A stretch of DNA of 64,000 bases from Halobacteria archaeon HArc-gm2 (GTDB taxonomy: Archaea; Halobacteriota; Halobacteria; Halobacteriales; Haloarculaceae), in contig JAOPKE010000001.1 in NCBI GenBank assembly GCA_025517465.1, forward strand, positions 558,001 through 622,000, read 5' to 3'. Both the position numbers and the translations under genes were made by a program. Position 1 is the stretch's first letter. Every line of letters starts with the position of its first letter. The notes below the pieces were generated by a model, which was given only the letters and a program-made list of their open reading frames with translations, had not been told where the DNA came from and did not search any database. This document shows positions 25,827 through 33,850 of the stretch, piece by piece.

Positions 25827-26456
25827 ATGGCTAATCGGCTGCGGACTGGGATCGACGTCCTCGACAGGAAACTCGACGGTGGGATACCAGCTGGTAGCAT
25901 CGTCGCTCTCAGCGCGTCGCCGGCCAGCCAGGCGGAACTGTTCCTCTACGAACTCACCGCGACGCGCGGAACCCTGTGGCTCTCGCTGGATCGTACCGCC
26001 GAGGCGGTCCAGTACAGCATCGAGAACACGCCTGCCAACACGGGCGACCCGACGGTGCGCCACATCTCCGGCGAGGCCCCGCTCGACAACGCGGGTAAAC
26101 TCGTCAGTGCGCTCCCAGAGACCTCGAACCTCATTCTGGACCCGGTCGACGTCCTCGAGGCCCAGGAGCCCCACTCGCGGTACCGCGCGTTCATGAACGA
26201 CCTCCAGAACCACATCTTCAATACGGGCAGTCTCGCCATTCTTCACAGCCTCGACGGCCACGAGGTTCCGCCGCTGCGAGACACGACCGAACACTTCGCG
26301 GACGTCGTCTTCCAGCTGGATACCGGCGTGACGGGCGACGAGATCGTGAACAAGCTCTCGATCCCGAAATTCCGGGGCGGCCGCGCGCCCGGCGACGTCA
26401 TCAAGCTGAACCTCGTCGAAGAGGTCAGCATCGACACCTCCCGCGACATCGCCTGA
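25827..26456 (+). CDS. KaiC/RecA-like protein without a P-loop
   Basis: 209 aa. The N-terminus RLRTGIDVLDRKLDGGIPAGSIVAL is classic KaiC/RadA-type, but the following Walker A position reads SASPASQAELFL, with no GK[ST]. The Walker B-like strand NLILDPVDVLE is kept. A C-terminal DNA/partner region (LSIPKFRGGRAPGDVIKLNL) matches haloarchaeal RecA-superfamily proteins often annotated HTR-like or DUF7125. It probably cannot bind ATP normally. Follows the MinD-like gene by 30 bp. Confidence 0.85.
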   Translation: MANRLRTGIDVLDRKLDGGIPAGSIVALSASPASQAELFLYELTATRGTLWLSLDRTAEAVQYSIENTPANTGDPTVRHISGEAPLDNAGKLVSALPETSNLILDPVDVLEAQEPHSRYRAFMNDLQNHIFNTGSLAILHSLDGHEVPPLRDTTEHFADVVFQLDTGVTGDEIVNKLSIPKFRGGRAPGDVIKLNLVEEVSIDTSRDIA

Positions 26457-26461
26457 CGACC

Positions 26462-26466
26462 TTTTT
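26462..26466 (+). terminator. T-tract after KaiC-like gene
   Basis: TTTTT just 5 bp after the stop, typical of archaeal U-rich termination; hairpin array B follows. Confidence 0.5.
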
Positions 26467-26475
26467 CTTCGTCGG

Positions 26476-26524
26476 GTTTCCTCGCGAGCCTTCGGCTCGC
26501 TGCGGGAAGGCTCCTCGAAAAACG
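26476..26524 (+). repeat. Shared ~48-nt module, copy 2
   Basis: Plus strand: GTTTCCTCGC, GAGCCTTCGGCT, CGCTGCGGGAA, GG, CTCCTCG, AAAAACG. Same order as copy 1 at 23587-23634. Confidence 0.7.
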
Positions 26525-26659
26525 TCCTCAGAAGTGCTTCGCACTTCTGATGGGCTGCGTCAGAGCTTCGCTCTGACGAACGTCGGGGAAAAAGTCCCGG
26601 ACGTCTCGCTCACTTCGTTCGCTCGCGTCCGGTGAAACGGCTCGCTTCGCTCGCCGTAT
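26484..26659. repeat. Intergenic hairpin array B
   Basis: Between the KaiC-like gene (+) and the convergent FKBP gene (-). Perfect hairpins: 26484-26500 (gcgagcc/ggctcgc, ttc loop), 26528-26550 (tcagaagtgc/gcacttctga, ttc loop), 26558-26578 (cgtcagagc/gctctgacg, ttc loop), 26597-26632 (ccggacg/cgtccgg around ctcgctcacttcgttcgct), and an imperfect one at about 26637-26657 (acggc/gccgt). Holds module copy 2 at 26476-26524. Confidence 0.8.
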
Positions 26660-26719
26660 GCTTGCTGTCGCTCGTTCTTCGAGTAACTGAACTGGTGAAA
26701 AGACGAACGGGCTAACCGA

Positions 26720-27736
26720 TTACTCTTCCTGAGCGCCTTCGATCTCTTCCATGATCTCGTCGGCGTCGACGTCGGCGTCTTCGAGTGCAGCCTCGATGTC
26801 TTCGCCGCCTGCGCCGCCGCCCATCATCCCGCCCATGCCGCCCATCATACCGCCCATACCGCCGCCGATCTCCTCCTGGACGATGATGCGGTCGATGTCG
26901 AGGATCTGGGTGAGCTGCTGAGCGATCTGCTGTTTGCCCATCATCCACTGCTGGTTCATGGTGAGCTGCGGGGTCGCCTCGATGTAGAGCGTCTCCTTCT
27001 CGACTTCGACGGTCTCGAACTCGGGCTCGGTGTCTTCGTCGTCGTCCTCGTCGGGTTCGACCATCTGTTCTTCCTCGACGGTGTCGGTGTCGAACCAGAC
27101 GTCGAGTTCCATGTCGAGGAACATGCTGATGAGGCCCTGGGCCTTCTCCTCTCGGTCCTCGACCTCGCGGAGGATGTCGTACTCGTACTCGATGTCCTCG
27201 CCGGCCAGCGGGTGGTTGAAGTCGACGCGCGCGCGGCCGCCGATGATAGTCTCGACGTGACCGTGCTCGCCGCCGACGTCGACGTGGGCACCGGGGTAGC
27301 GGTCGTCTTCCGGAATCTTGTCCTTCGAGATAGTGCGCACTTCGCTCTCGTCGTACTCGCCGAAGGCCTCCTCGGCAGAGACGGTCACGGTACCGCTGTC
27401 GTCGGCTTCCTTGCCGTAGATGTCCGCCTCGACGGCCTCGAAGAGGTGGCCCTGGCCGAGGACGATGGTGCGCGGGGCGAACTCCTGGTCCTCGCCGACG
27501 CCTTCCTCTTCGGCCACTTCGGGGTGGGTCGTGTCGACCAGGTCGTCGCCCTCGGCGGTCCGTGCCGTGTAGTCCAGTTCGACGAAGTCGCCCTCCTGGA
27601 GCCCTCCTTCGGGGGTTTCTTCTTCGGTTGCTTCTTCCTGGGCGGTCTCCTCATCGGCCTCGGTGTCCTGTGCTTCGGTCTCGTCGACTTCCTGTTCTTC
27701 GACGTCGGCCTCCTCGGCCTCGGAGTCGTTGCTCAT
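26720..27736 (-). CDS. FKBP/SlyD-type peptidyl-prolyl isomerase with Met/Gly-rich tail
   Basis: 338 aa cytoplasmic foldase. Acidic N-terminal ~45 residues (EEADVEEQEVDETEAQDTEA), FKBP core (GDFVELDYTARTAEGDD, PRTIVLGQGHLFEAVE), SlyD-type inserted flap (about 105-205, ISKDKIPEDDRYPG, NHPLAGEDIEYEYDI), then an archaeal C-terminal domain and a tail GGGMGGMMGGMGGMMGGGAGG. Minus-strand box at 27761-27767. The Met/Gly tail resembles chaperonin C-termini. Confidence 0.93.
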   Translation of the reverse strand: MSNDSEAEEADVEEQEVDETEAQDTEADEETAQEEATEEETPEGGLQEGDFVELDYTARTAEGDDLVDTTHPEVAEEEGVGEDQEFAPRTIVLGQGHLFEAVEADIYGKEADDSGTVTVSAEEAFGEYDESEVRTISKDKIPEDDRYPGAHVDVGGEHGHVETIIGGRARVDFNHPLAGEDIEYEYDILREVEDREEKAQGLISMFLDMELDVWFDTDTVEEEQMVEPDEDDDEDTEPEFETVEVEKETLYIEATPQLTMNQQWMMGKQQIAQQLTQILDIDRIIVQEEIGGGMGGMMGGMGGMMGGGAGGEDIEAALEDADVDADEIMEEIEGAQEE

Positions 27737-27760
27737 ACCCGAATCGTCAGTCGTCGCGCT

Positions 27761-27767
27761 CTTAAGG
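27761..27767 (-). promoter_or_regulatory. TATA-like box of the FKBP gene
   Basis: Minus-strand CCTTAAG centred about 28 bp before the ATG at 27736. Confidence 0.55.
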
Positions 27768-27841
27768 ACAACGTTTCGCCCCGCCGAGTGATAGATCTGA
27801 ATCTGACTGCATCAGTCGGTGTGACTGGCCGATTCAGCGGG

Positions 27842-28228
27842 TCACTGTTCGGTTTCCGCCGTCTCTGGTTCGACGACCTCCACCTGTTGGGATAATTCGT
27901 TGTTTGCCCCGACTGCCTCGACGGTGGCTTCGTAGGGCCCTGGATCTATATCTACGTCGACGTCGATATCGACTGTCCTGGTCTCTCCGCTGTCGACTGT
28001 GGTGCGATGTTTCTCTCTGAGATCACCAATCTCGACGATAACGGCGGTGTTGATGTCTGCCCTGTCGTCGCTTACGAGGCTCACGCTGGCCGTCGCAGTG
28101 TCCCCCGAAGTGACCGATTCCGGAAGTTGGAACGACTCCAGTCGGTAGTTCGGACCGCCGGCTGGACAGCCGGCGATGAGGGACGAACAGCCGACGCCGA
28201 GGGATGCGACGTATTCTCGACGGAGCAC
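27842..28228 (-). CDS. Tat lipoprotein with CARDB-like domain
   Basis: 128 aa from a GTG at 28228 (MLRREYVASLGVGCSSLIAGC). The twin Arg followed by E-Y and the lipobox LIAGC mark a Tat-exported lipoprotein. The mature part is a single beta-sandwich-like domain (FQLPESVTSGDTATASVSL, DPGPYEATVEAVG) like adhesion or CARDB domains. TATA-like box CTTATA (28251-28256) lies about 25 bp upstream of GTG, which favours this start over any upstream Met. Ligand unknown. Confidence 0.75.
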   Translation of the reverse strand: MLRREYVASLGVGCSSLIAGCPAGGPNYRLESFQLPESVTSGDTATASVSLVSDDRADINTAVIVEIGDLREKHRTTVDSGETRTVDIDVDVDIDPGPYEATVEAVGANNELSQQVEVVEPETAETEQ

Positions 28229-28250
28229 GTCATCCGGTTTACAGATGGCG

Positions 28251-28256
28251 TATAAG
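28251..28256 (-). promoter_or_regulatory. TATA box of the lipoprotein gene
   Basis: Minus-strand CTTATA centred about 25 bp before the GTG at 28228. Confidence 0.55.
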
Positions 28257-28338
28257 TGCTTTCTTCTCGCTTTTGCCAGCTGGAATATTCCGCTGGGGGA
28301 CCCGATTCGGGTTGCTTTTGTCCGGCCTCGCCGACCAC

Positions 28339-28884
28339 ATGCGCATGTACGAGGTCGAACTGAAGGTAGAGGCGGACCACGACACCGTTCGCGACCGACT
28401 CGAAGCACTGGGAGCCGATCGCCTGGGCGCCGTGACCCAGGAAGACACGTACTACGACGCTCCCCACCGCGACTTCGCAGAGACCGACGAGGCGTTTCGC
28501 ATCCGCCGGGAGTCCCACGGCGACGAAGCCATCGTGGAGTTGACATACAAAGGACCGAAGGTTGACGCGGCGTCGAAGACCCGGGAAGAGATCGAAACGG
28601 CCGTCGAGAGCGGTTCGGACGCCGACGCGATATTCCGTGCACTGGGGTTCGAGGCGGCCGCCGTCGTGGAGAAGGACCGGGACCGCTATCACCTGGACGG
28701 CTACACCGTCACGCTCGATACCGTGGACGGCCTCGGCGAGTTCGTCGAGGTCGAAATCGAGGCCGAGGAAGTCGAGGACGCGCGCGAGGGCGCGAAGGAG
28801 GTAATGAATGAACTCGGTCTCGACCACAACGAGCAGATCCGGACGTCCTACCTGGGTCTCCGCCTCGGTGATGCAGAGGAGTAA
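28339..28884 (+). CDS. CYTH domain protein (class IV adenylate cyclase-like)
   Basis: 181 aa. The CYTH signature ExExK is E5, E7, K9 (MYEVELKVEA). Other family blocks: QEDTYYDAPHRDFA, AFRIRRES, ELTYKGPK, DRYHLDGYTVTLDTVDGLGEFVEVEIE. Most similar to archaeal class-IV-cyclase or thiamine-triphosphatase-like phosphohydrolases; the real substrate is unknown. Start ATG at 28339 (alternative 28345). The divergent lipoprotein gene lies upstream. Confidence 0.88.
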   Translation: MRMYEVELKVEADHDTVRDRLEALGADRLGAVTQEDTYYDAPHRDFAETDEAFRIRRESHGDEAIVELTYKGPKVDAASKTREEIETAVESGSDADAIFRALGFEAAAVVEKDRDRYHLDGYTVTLDTVDGLGEFVEVEIEAEEVEDAREGAKEVMNELGLDHNEQIRTSYLGLRLGDAEE

Positions 28885-28911
28885 TCAGAACGGGTAGAAA
28901 GGTTTCCGCAA

Positions 28912-28918
28912 GTTATAG
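28912..28918 (+). promoter_or_regulatory. TATA box (gttatag) of SAM synthetase
   Basis: Centred about 29 bp before the ATG at 28944. Confidence 0.65.
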
Positions 28919-28943
28919 AACCCGGGACTCCCAACTACGGCCA

Positions 28944-30146
28944 ATGACGGACCGGAATATACACGTTCAGCCCGCCACCGGGCACGCGGTCGAGGACCAG
29001 TCGGTGGAGATCGTCGAGCGGAAAGGCATCGGTCATCCCGACTCTATCTGCGACGGGATCGCCGAAACCGTCTCACGCGCGCTGGCACAGGAGTACATCG
29101 ACCGCTTCGGCAAGGTGCTGCACTACAACACCGACGAGACCCAGCTCGTCGCCGGCACGGCCGCGCCCGCCTTCGGCGGCGGCGAAGTACTGGAACCGAT
29201 CTACCTCCTCATCGTCGGTCGCGCGACCAAGACGTTCGACGGCGAGCGCATCCCGACCGAGACTATCGCGCTGGAGGCCGCCCGCGAGTTCCTCGACGAG
29301 CAGTTCCCCTTCCTCGACGTCGGCAAGGACGTCATCGTCGACGTCCGCCTCGGCGAGGGCAGCGGCGACCTCCAGGATGTCTTCGGCGAGGAAGCGACCG
29401 TCCCGATGGCCAACGACACGAGTTACGGCGTCGGACACGCGCCGCTCACTGAGACCGAACAGATCGTCCACGAGACCGAACGCCGTCTCAACGAAGAGTA
29501 CGCCGCGGACAACCCCGTCGTCGGCCAGGACGTCAAGGTCATGGGCAAGCGCGAGGGCGACCACGTCGACGTCACAGTCGCCGTCGCGATGGTCGACCGA
29601 CACGTCCCGGACATGGACGCCTACCGGGACGCCGTCGAAGCCGTGCGCGAGTACGTCGCCGACCTCGCGACGGAGTACACCGACCGCGAGGTCACCGTCC
29701 ACGTCAACACCGCCGACGACTACGAGGAGGGCTCTATCTACCTGACGACGACCGGCACCTCCGCCGAGCAGGGCGACGACGGCTCCGTCGGCCGGGGCAA
29801 CCGCGCCAACGGCCTCATCACGCCGAACCGGCCGATGAGCATGGAGGCGACCTCCGGCAAGAACCCCGTCAACCACATCGGGAAGATCTACAACCTTCTC
29901 TCCACCGAAATCGCCGAGTCCGTCGTGAGTGAGGTCGACGGCATCAAGCAGCTCCAGGTCCGCCTGCTCTCCCAGATCGGCTCGCCCATCGACGACCCGC
30001 ACGTCGCCGACGCGGAACTCGTCACCGAACCCGGCGTCGCCATCGAAGACATCGAAGCGGAGGTCCGTGCTGCCGTCGACGACGAACTCGCCGACGTGAC
30101 TGGCATCACGAAGCGGGTCATCGACGGCGAACTCTCCACGTTCTGA
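28944..30146 (+). CDS. mat: S-adenosylmethionine synthetase (archaeal type)
   Basis: Makes SAM from Met and ATP. 400 aa, the divergent archaeal MAT family. Conserved blocks: [113 protein letters not shown] (with its KNP loop). Start ATG at 28944, TATA box upstream. Same strand as thiI 63 bp downstream. Confidence 0.97.
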   Translation: MTDRNIHVQPATGHAVEDQSVEIVERKGIGHPDSICDGIAETVSRALAQEYIDRFGKVLHYNTDETQLVAGTAAPAFGGGEVLEPIYLLIVGRATKTFDGERIPTETIALEAAREFLDEQFPFLDVGKDVIVDVRLGEGSGDLQDVFGEEATVPMANDTSYGVGHAPLTETEQIVHETERRLNEEYAADNPVVGQDVKVMGKREGDHVDVTVAVAMVDRHVPDMDAYRDAVEAVREYVADLATEYTDREVTVHVNTADDYEEGSIYLTTTGTSAEQGDDGSVGRGNRANGLITPNRPMSMEATSGKNPVNHIGKIYNLLSTEIAESVVSEVDGIKQLQVRLLSQIGSPIDDPHVADAELVTEPGVAIEDIEAEVRAAVDDELADVTGITKRVIDGELSTF

Positions 30147-30181
30147 CCGTCTCGCCATCGGAGCGCAGGCAGACGACACGC

Positions 30182-30188
30182 GTTTATT
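30182..30188 (+). promoter_or_regulatory. TATA box (gtttatt) of thiI
   Basis: Centred about 25 bp before the ATG at 30210. Confidence 0.55.
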
Positions 30189-30209
30189 CTCCCGTCCGAT
30201 ATCGCAGGT

Positions 30210-31400
30210 ATGCACCCGCCGGGATCCGACGTCGTCCTCGTCCGCCACGGCGAAATCGGCGTCAAGAGCGACCAGGTTCGCCGCAAGATGGAGACCCGGC
30301 TCGCGGGCAACCTGAACTCGCTGCTGGCCGACCGCGGCGTCTCCGGCGAGGTCGACCGGCACCGGAATCGGATTTTCATTCACACTGACGAGCCCGAAGC
30401 GGCGACCGCGGCCGCGACGGACGCCTTCGGCGTCGTCTCGGCGAGCCCCGCGGTGACGGTCGAACCAACGCTCGACGCTATCTCCGCCGCGCTCCGAGAC
30501 GCGACCGAAGTACACTACGAGGGCGGCACCTTCGCCGTCAGCGCTCGCCGCGCCGGCGAGCAAGACGCCCACCCCTTCGCCAGTACCGACATCGAATCGG
30601 AGGGCGGGAGCGCGGTCTGGGAGACGATCGAGTCGATGGGCGGCGAACCCGAGGTGGACCTCGACGACCCGGGCTTCGAACTGTTCGTCGAGTGCCGCGA
30701 GGACGAGGCCTACGTCTTCCTGGAGAAACGCGACGGACCGGGCGGGATGCCGCTCGGCTCTCAGCGACCCGTCGTCGCGATGATCAGCGGGGGTATCGAC
30801 TCGCCGGTCGCCGCCTGGCAGACGATGCGCCGCGGCTGCCCGATCGTTCCGGTGTACGTCGACCTGGGCGATTACGGCGGGCCGGACCACCAGGCCCGCG
30901 CGGCCGCGACCGTCGCCGACCTGGCCCGCTACGCGCCGAGCTACGACCTGGACCTCCGGATCGTTCCAGGGGGCGACGTCGTCGCCGAACTGGCCGAGGA
31001 GACCACCGACACCCGGATGCTCCACCTCCGCCGGTTCGTCGTCGCCGTGGGGGAGGCCGTCGCCCGCGAGACCGGTGCGGTCGGCGTCGTCACGGGCGAG
31101 GCCATCGGCCAGAAGTCCAGCCAGACGAGCGCGAACCTGGCCGTCACCGACGCCGCGGTCGACCTTCCAGTCCACCGACCCTGCCTCACGATGGATAAGA
31201 CCGACGTCATCGCGCTCGCCCGTGATATCGGCACGTACGAGGAGTCGACCATCGACGCGGGCTGCAACCGGGTCGCGCCCTCGTTCCCCGAGACGAACGC
31301 GGACCTCGACGAAGTTCGGGCGATCGAACCGGCCGACCTCTTCTCGCGTGCGCGTGACGTCGTTGCCGAGGCCGAAATCGTCCCGATCGACACCGAGTGA
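30210..31400 (+). CDS. thiI: tRNA 4-thiouridine synthase ThiI
   Basis: Activates U8 of tRNA for sulfur transfer and supports thiamine thiazole synthesis. 396 aa: N-terminal ferredoxin-like domain (VVLVRHGEIGVKSDQVRRKM), THUMP (about 60-165) and the PP-loop AMISGGIDSPVAAW (about 190). C-terminal IDAGCNRVAPSFPETNADLDEV carries a conserved Cys. It lacks a rhodanese domain, normal for archaea, so the sulfur donor must be another protein. Confidence 0.95.
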   Translation: MHPPGSDVVLVRHGEIGVKSDQVRRKMETRLAGNLNSLLADRGVSGEVDRHRNRIFIHTDEPEAATAAATDAFGVVSASPAVTVEPTLDAISAALRDATEVHYEGGTFAVSARRAGEQDAHPFASTDIESEGGSAVWETIESMGGEPEVDLDDPGFELFVECREDEAYVFLEKRDGPGGMPLGSQRPVVAMISGGIDSPVAAWQTMRRGCPIVPVYVDLGDYGGPDHQARAAATVADLARYAPSYDLDLRIVPGGDVVAELAEETTDTRMLHLRRFVVAVGEAVARETGAVGVVTGEAIGQKSSQTSANLAVTDAAVDLPVHRPCLTMDKTDVIALARDIGTYEESTIDAGCNRVAPSFPETNADLDEVRAIEPADLFSRARDVVAEAEIVPIDTE

Positions 31401-31448
31401 CCGGGCGGAACGAAACCACTTTCCCGCCCGCGGGACTCACCTCGGACG

Positions 31449-31925
31449 ATGACCCGGGTCTGTCTCGTCGGGACGGAGGACGCGAACCTCCGGTACGAAC
31501 TCCTCTCGCGCGAGACGGCGCGAAACGCGCTCGCGACCTACGACCTCCGGGAACCGTTCGAGAACACGCTCACGCTGGAGACGGTGAGCCTCGGCGCCGC
31601 CGTCTCGCTGCTCAACGACCTCAACTGGTACCTGGTCCGCTTCACCGAGACGGCGTTCGTCCTCGAACCCTCGATCAGCGAGACTGAGTGGCTCTCGCGG
31701 GACCTGGCCGCCGCGGTGCGCGACGACGAGGTCGACCCGACCGAGACGGACCGATTCCTCCAGGTATACGGCATCGAGGAAGGTGACGAGGAGTTCGATT
31801 CTCCTCCCCGGCTCGTCGAACCGATGCTCGTCACCCGGACCGGGGACACGATTCCGGAGTACGACCTGCGGGACGTGGACGACACGCTCGTCGTGCGCGT
31901 GACGCAGGAGGAGTTCGGCGCCTGA
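31449..31925 (+). CDS. DUF5804-type haloarchaeal protein, 158 aa
   Basis: Conserved haloarchaeal protein of unknown function. Opens with MTRVCLVGTEDANLRYELLSRE, then ATYDLREPFENTLTLETVS; acidic, no membrane helix. About 48 bp downstream of thiI on the same strand, so it may be its operon partner. The C-terminus converges with the next gene. Confidence 0.75.
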   Translation: MTRVCLVGTEDANLRYELLSRETARNALATYDLREPFENTLTLETVSLGAAVSLLNDLNWYLVRFTETAFVLEPSISETEWLSRDLAAAVRDDEVDPTETDRFLQVYGIEEGDEEFDSPPRLVEPMLVTRTGDTIPEYDLRDVDDTLVVRVTQEEFGA

Positions 31926-31956
31926 GAACGGGGATGCGGATCTTCGACGACGGGCA

Positions 31957-32766
31957 CTATTCGCCGTCGAAGGCAGTACCCAGCAGCGCGTCGTAGGCCG
32001 GCTCGTAGGCGTCGGCGACCGCTTCGGAGTCGCTGCGCTGGTCGGCGGCGAGCGCTGGCAACTGGACCGTCGCCGCCGACTCGACGAGGTCGACGACGGA
32101 GCCGACGCGCTCTTCGAGCTGTCCGGTCCCCGGACCGCCGGTGGCCACTTCGCAGGCCTTCGCGTATCGGTCGCCGTCGTAGATTCTCGCCCGCGTCGGT
32201 TCGACGACGGCGACGGCGTCCGGTGCCAGGTCGGCGAGCGGCCGCGCGACGTCGCCGTACGATTCGACGACGGCACGCTGTGCGGCTTCGATTTCGCTTG
32301 CCAGCGAGTGGAGCGCGGGCACGTGAAGCCGGGCCATCGCCTCGTTGAACTCGTCGAGTGAGGAGACGGTGTGCGCGTTCACCAGCGGGAGCCTGTTCCG
32401 GACATCATCTGGCAGCGAGACCGTTTCGTTGACCACGAATTGGTCGCCGACGCGGTCGACGAGGAACTCCCTGTCTTCGCTCCCCAGGATGCCGGCCCCG
32501 CTGCCTGGTGACGGGTGCCACAGCCGGTGGATGGGGTTGACGTCCTCGGGGTCGGCGTCGCCCGGACTCGCGCCGACGAGTCGCTTCGCGTCCTTGCCGT
32601 AGAGGCGGCCGTCCGCGCTGGCGCGCTCCCAGTCGTCGTGGTCGTGCCAGTAGTCGTTGCCCGCGCGGGGCTTGTAGCCGACGGCGCCGGTGCGTTCGAG
32701 CAGGCCCACGGAGAACGTGGTCTTGCCGGCGTCGACGCGTTCGGACCCGGCGACGAGGAGCGTCAT
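31957..32766 (-). CDS. P-loop ATPase, BioD/CobB-like
   Basis: 269 aa. N-terminal Walker A-like LLVAGSERVDAGKTTFSVGLL (about 3-22), with lysine and threonine in DAGKTT, as in dethiobiotin synthetase-type ATPases. Beyond it, YKPRAGNDYWHDHDDW and GRLYGKDAKRLVGA follow; a biotin or cobalamin function is not implied. Its start is immediately after the stop of the 89-aa gene, so the two are co-transcribed. Confidence 0.8.
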   Translation of the reverse strand: MTLLVAGSERVDAGKTTFSVGLLERTGAVGYKPRAGNDYWHDHDDWERASADGRLYGKDAKRLVGASPGDADPEDVNPIHRLWHPSPGSGAGILGSEDREFLVDRVGDQFVVNETVSLPDDVRNRLPLVNAHTVSSLDEFNEAMARLHVPALHSLASEIEAAQRAVVESYGDVARPLADLAPDAVAVVEPTRARIYDGDRYAKACEVATGGPGTGQLEERVGSVVDLVESAATVQLPALAADQRSDSEAVADAYEPAYDALLGTAFDGE

Positions 32767-33036
32767 CTACGCGAGCCCGTAGTACCCCGGTTCGTCGTCG
32801 GCGTTCGGTTCCGCGAAGACGAACGCCTCGGCGTTGTTCAGCATCCACGGAATGGCCCAGTCCATCAGGACGTTCTCCGTCTCCACGTCGAGTTCGGCCT
32901 CGGGGTCGAGGCCCTGGAGGAGCCGTCCGATCTCGTAGATGGTGTACAGTTTGTCGTCGTCGAGCACTTCGTCGGGGTCGCGAAACTCCAGGCTCCGCAG
33001 GTCGTCGAACTCGGCCTTCGGTTTTGGCATACTCAT
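32767..33036 (-). CDS. DUF5827-type small haloarchaeal protein, 89 aa
   Basis: Start ATG at 33036 (alternative ATG at 33030, MPKPKAEFDDLRSLEF). Acidic, with a helical middle (DKLYTIYEIGRLLQGLDPEAE) and a WAIPWMLNNAEAFVF segment. Function unknown. It directly abuts the P-loop ATPase gene, suggesting a shared role. Confidence 0.75.
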   Translation of the reverse strand: MSMPKPKAEFDDLRSLEFRDPDEVLDDDKLYTIYEIGRLLQGLDPEAELDVETENVLMDWAIPWMLNNAEAFVFAEPNADDEPGYYGLA

Positions 33037-33125
33037 CAGTTCGTCCCTCGACGCCTAAAACTCTCGAAACGTCGAGGCGGCTCCCTCCCGGTTACCAGTG
33101 CGAAAAAAGCGCGGTGGTTACCGAC

Positions 33126-33737
33126 CTATTCGAAGTGGTCGAGGCACTTCTGATACTCCTCGGCGGCCTTGTCCCACTCGACGACTTCGAAGAAGGCGTC
33201 GATGAAGCTGCCGCGGTCGGGACCGTAGTCGTAGTAGTAGGAGTGCTCCCAGACGTCGAGCGCGAGGATGGGGTGGGCGCCCCAGAGCGCGCCCTGGTCG
33301 TGTTTGTCGACGGCGACGTTGCGCAGCTGCTTGGCGACGGGGTCGTACACGAGCAGCGCCCAGCCGCCTGCGGCACTGGCGGCGGCCTCGAACTCGCCCT
33401 TCCAGCCCTCGTAGGAGCCGAAGTCCTCCTCGATCCGACTCGCGAGGTCTCCCTCGGGATCGCCGCCGCCGTTGGGGGACATGTTCTCCCAGAACAGCGT
33501 GTGGAGATAGTGGCCACACCCGTTGTGGGTGACGTTGCCGAGCGCGCCGGCGGAGCCGCCGAAGTCGCCCGACGAGCGGTTCTCGGCCAGGGTCTCCTCG
33601 GCGGCCTGGAGACCGTTGACGTAGCCCTGGTGGTGCGTATCGTGGTGCCAGGTCAGCACCTGCTCGGAGATGTGTGGTTCGAGCGCGTCGTAGTCGTACG
33701 GAAGCGGTGGCAGCTCCGGTTCGGATTCTTCTGGCAT
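33126..33737 (-). CDS. sod: Superoxide dismutase, Fe/Mn type
   Basis: Cytoplasmic dismutation of superoxide. 203 aa. Metal ligands His31 (LTWHHDTHHQGYV), His79 (GHYLHTLFW), Asp161 and His165 (ALDVWEHSYYYDYG). The motif GNVTHNGCGHYLH is standard for halophilic SOD. Upstream, a Shine-Dalgarno-like GGAGGG (minus strand, 33746-33751) sits about 8 bp before the ATG, so this gene is translated from a leadered transcript. Confidence 0.97.
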   Translation of the reverse strand: MPEESEPELPPLPYDYDALEPHISEQVLTWHHDTHHQGYVNGLQAAEETLAENRSSGDFGGSAGALGNVTHNGCGHYLHTLFWENMSPNGGGDPEGDLASRIEEDFGSYEGWKGEFEAAASAAGGWALLVYDPVAKQLRNVAVDKHDQGALWGAHPILALDVWEHSYYYDYGPDRGSFIDAFFEVVEWDKAAEEYQKCLDHFE

Positions 33738-33745
33738 AATGTAAA

Positions 33746-33751
33746 CCCTCC
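33746..33751 (-). promoter_or_regulatory. Shine-Dalgarno-like GGAGGG before sod
   Basis: Minus-strand GGAGGG, spacing about 8 nt from the start codon at 33737. Unusual among the mostly leaderless genes here. Confidence 0.6.
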
Positions 33752-33850
33752 AACGCGAATCGTCGGCCGGACGCCTGTTAAACGTTTAGGAGGTGTACGG
33801 TAACTTCTAGCACTAGCGGGCCGTGGCGCGTCGTCCGACTCGCCGCTGCG

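Noticed and set aside
29073-31175. 700-aa minus-strand ORF over mat and thiI
   Set aside because: Composed of Val/Asp/Arg-rich antisense to two well recognised genes; no motifs.
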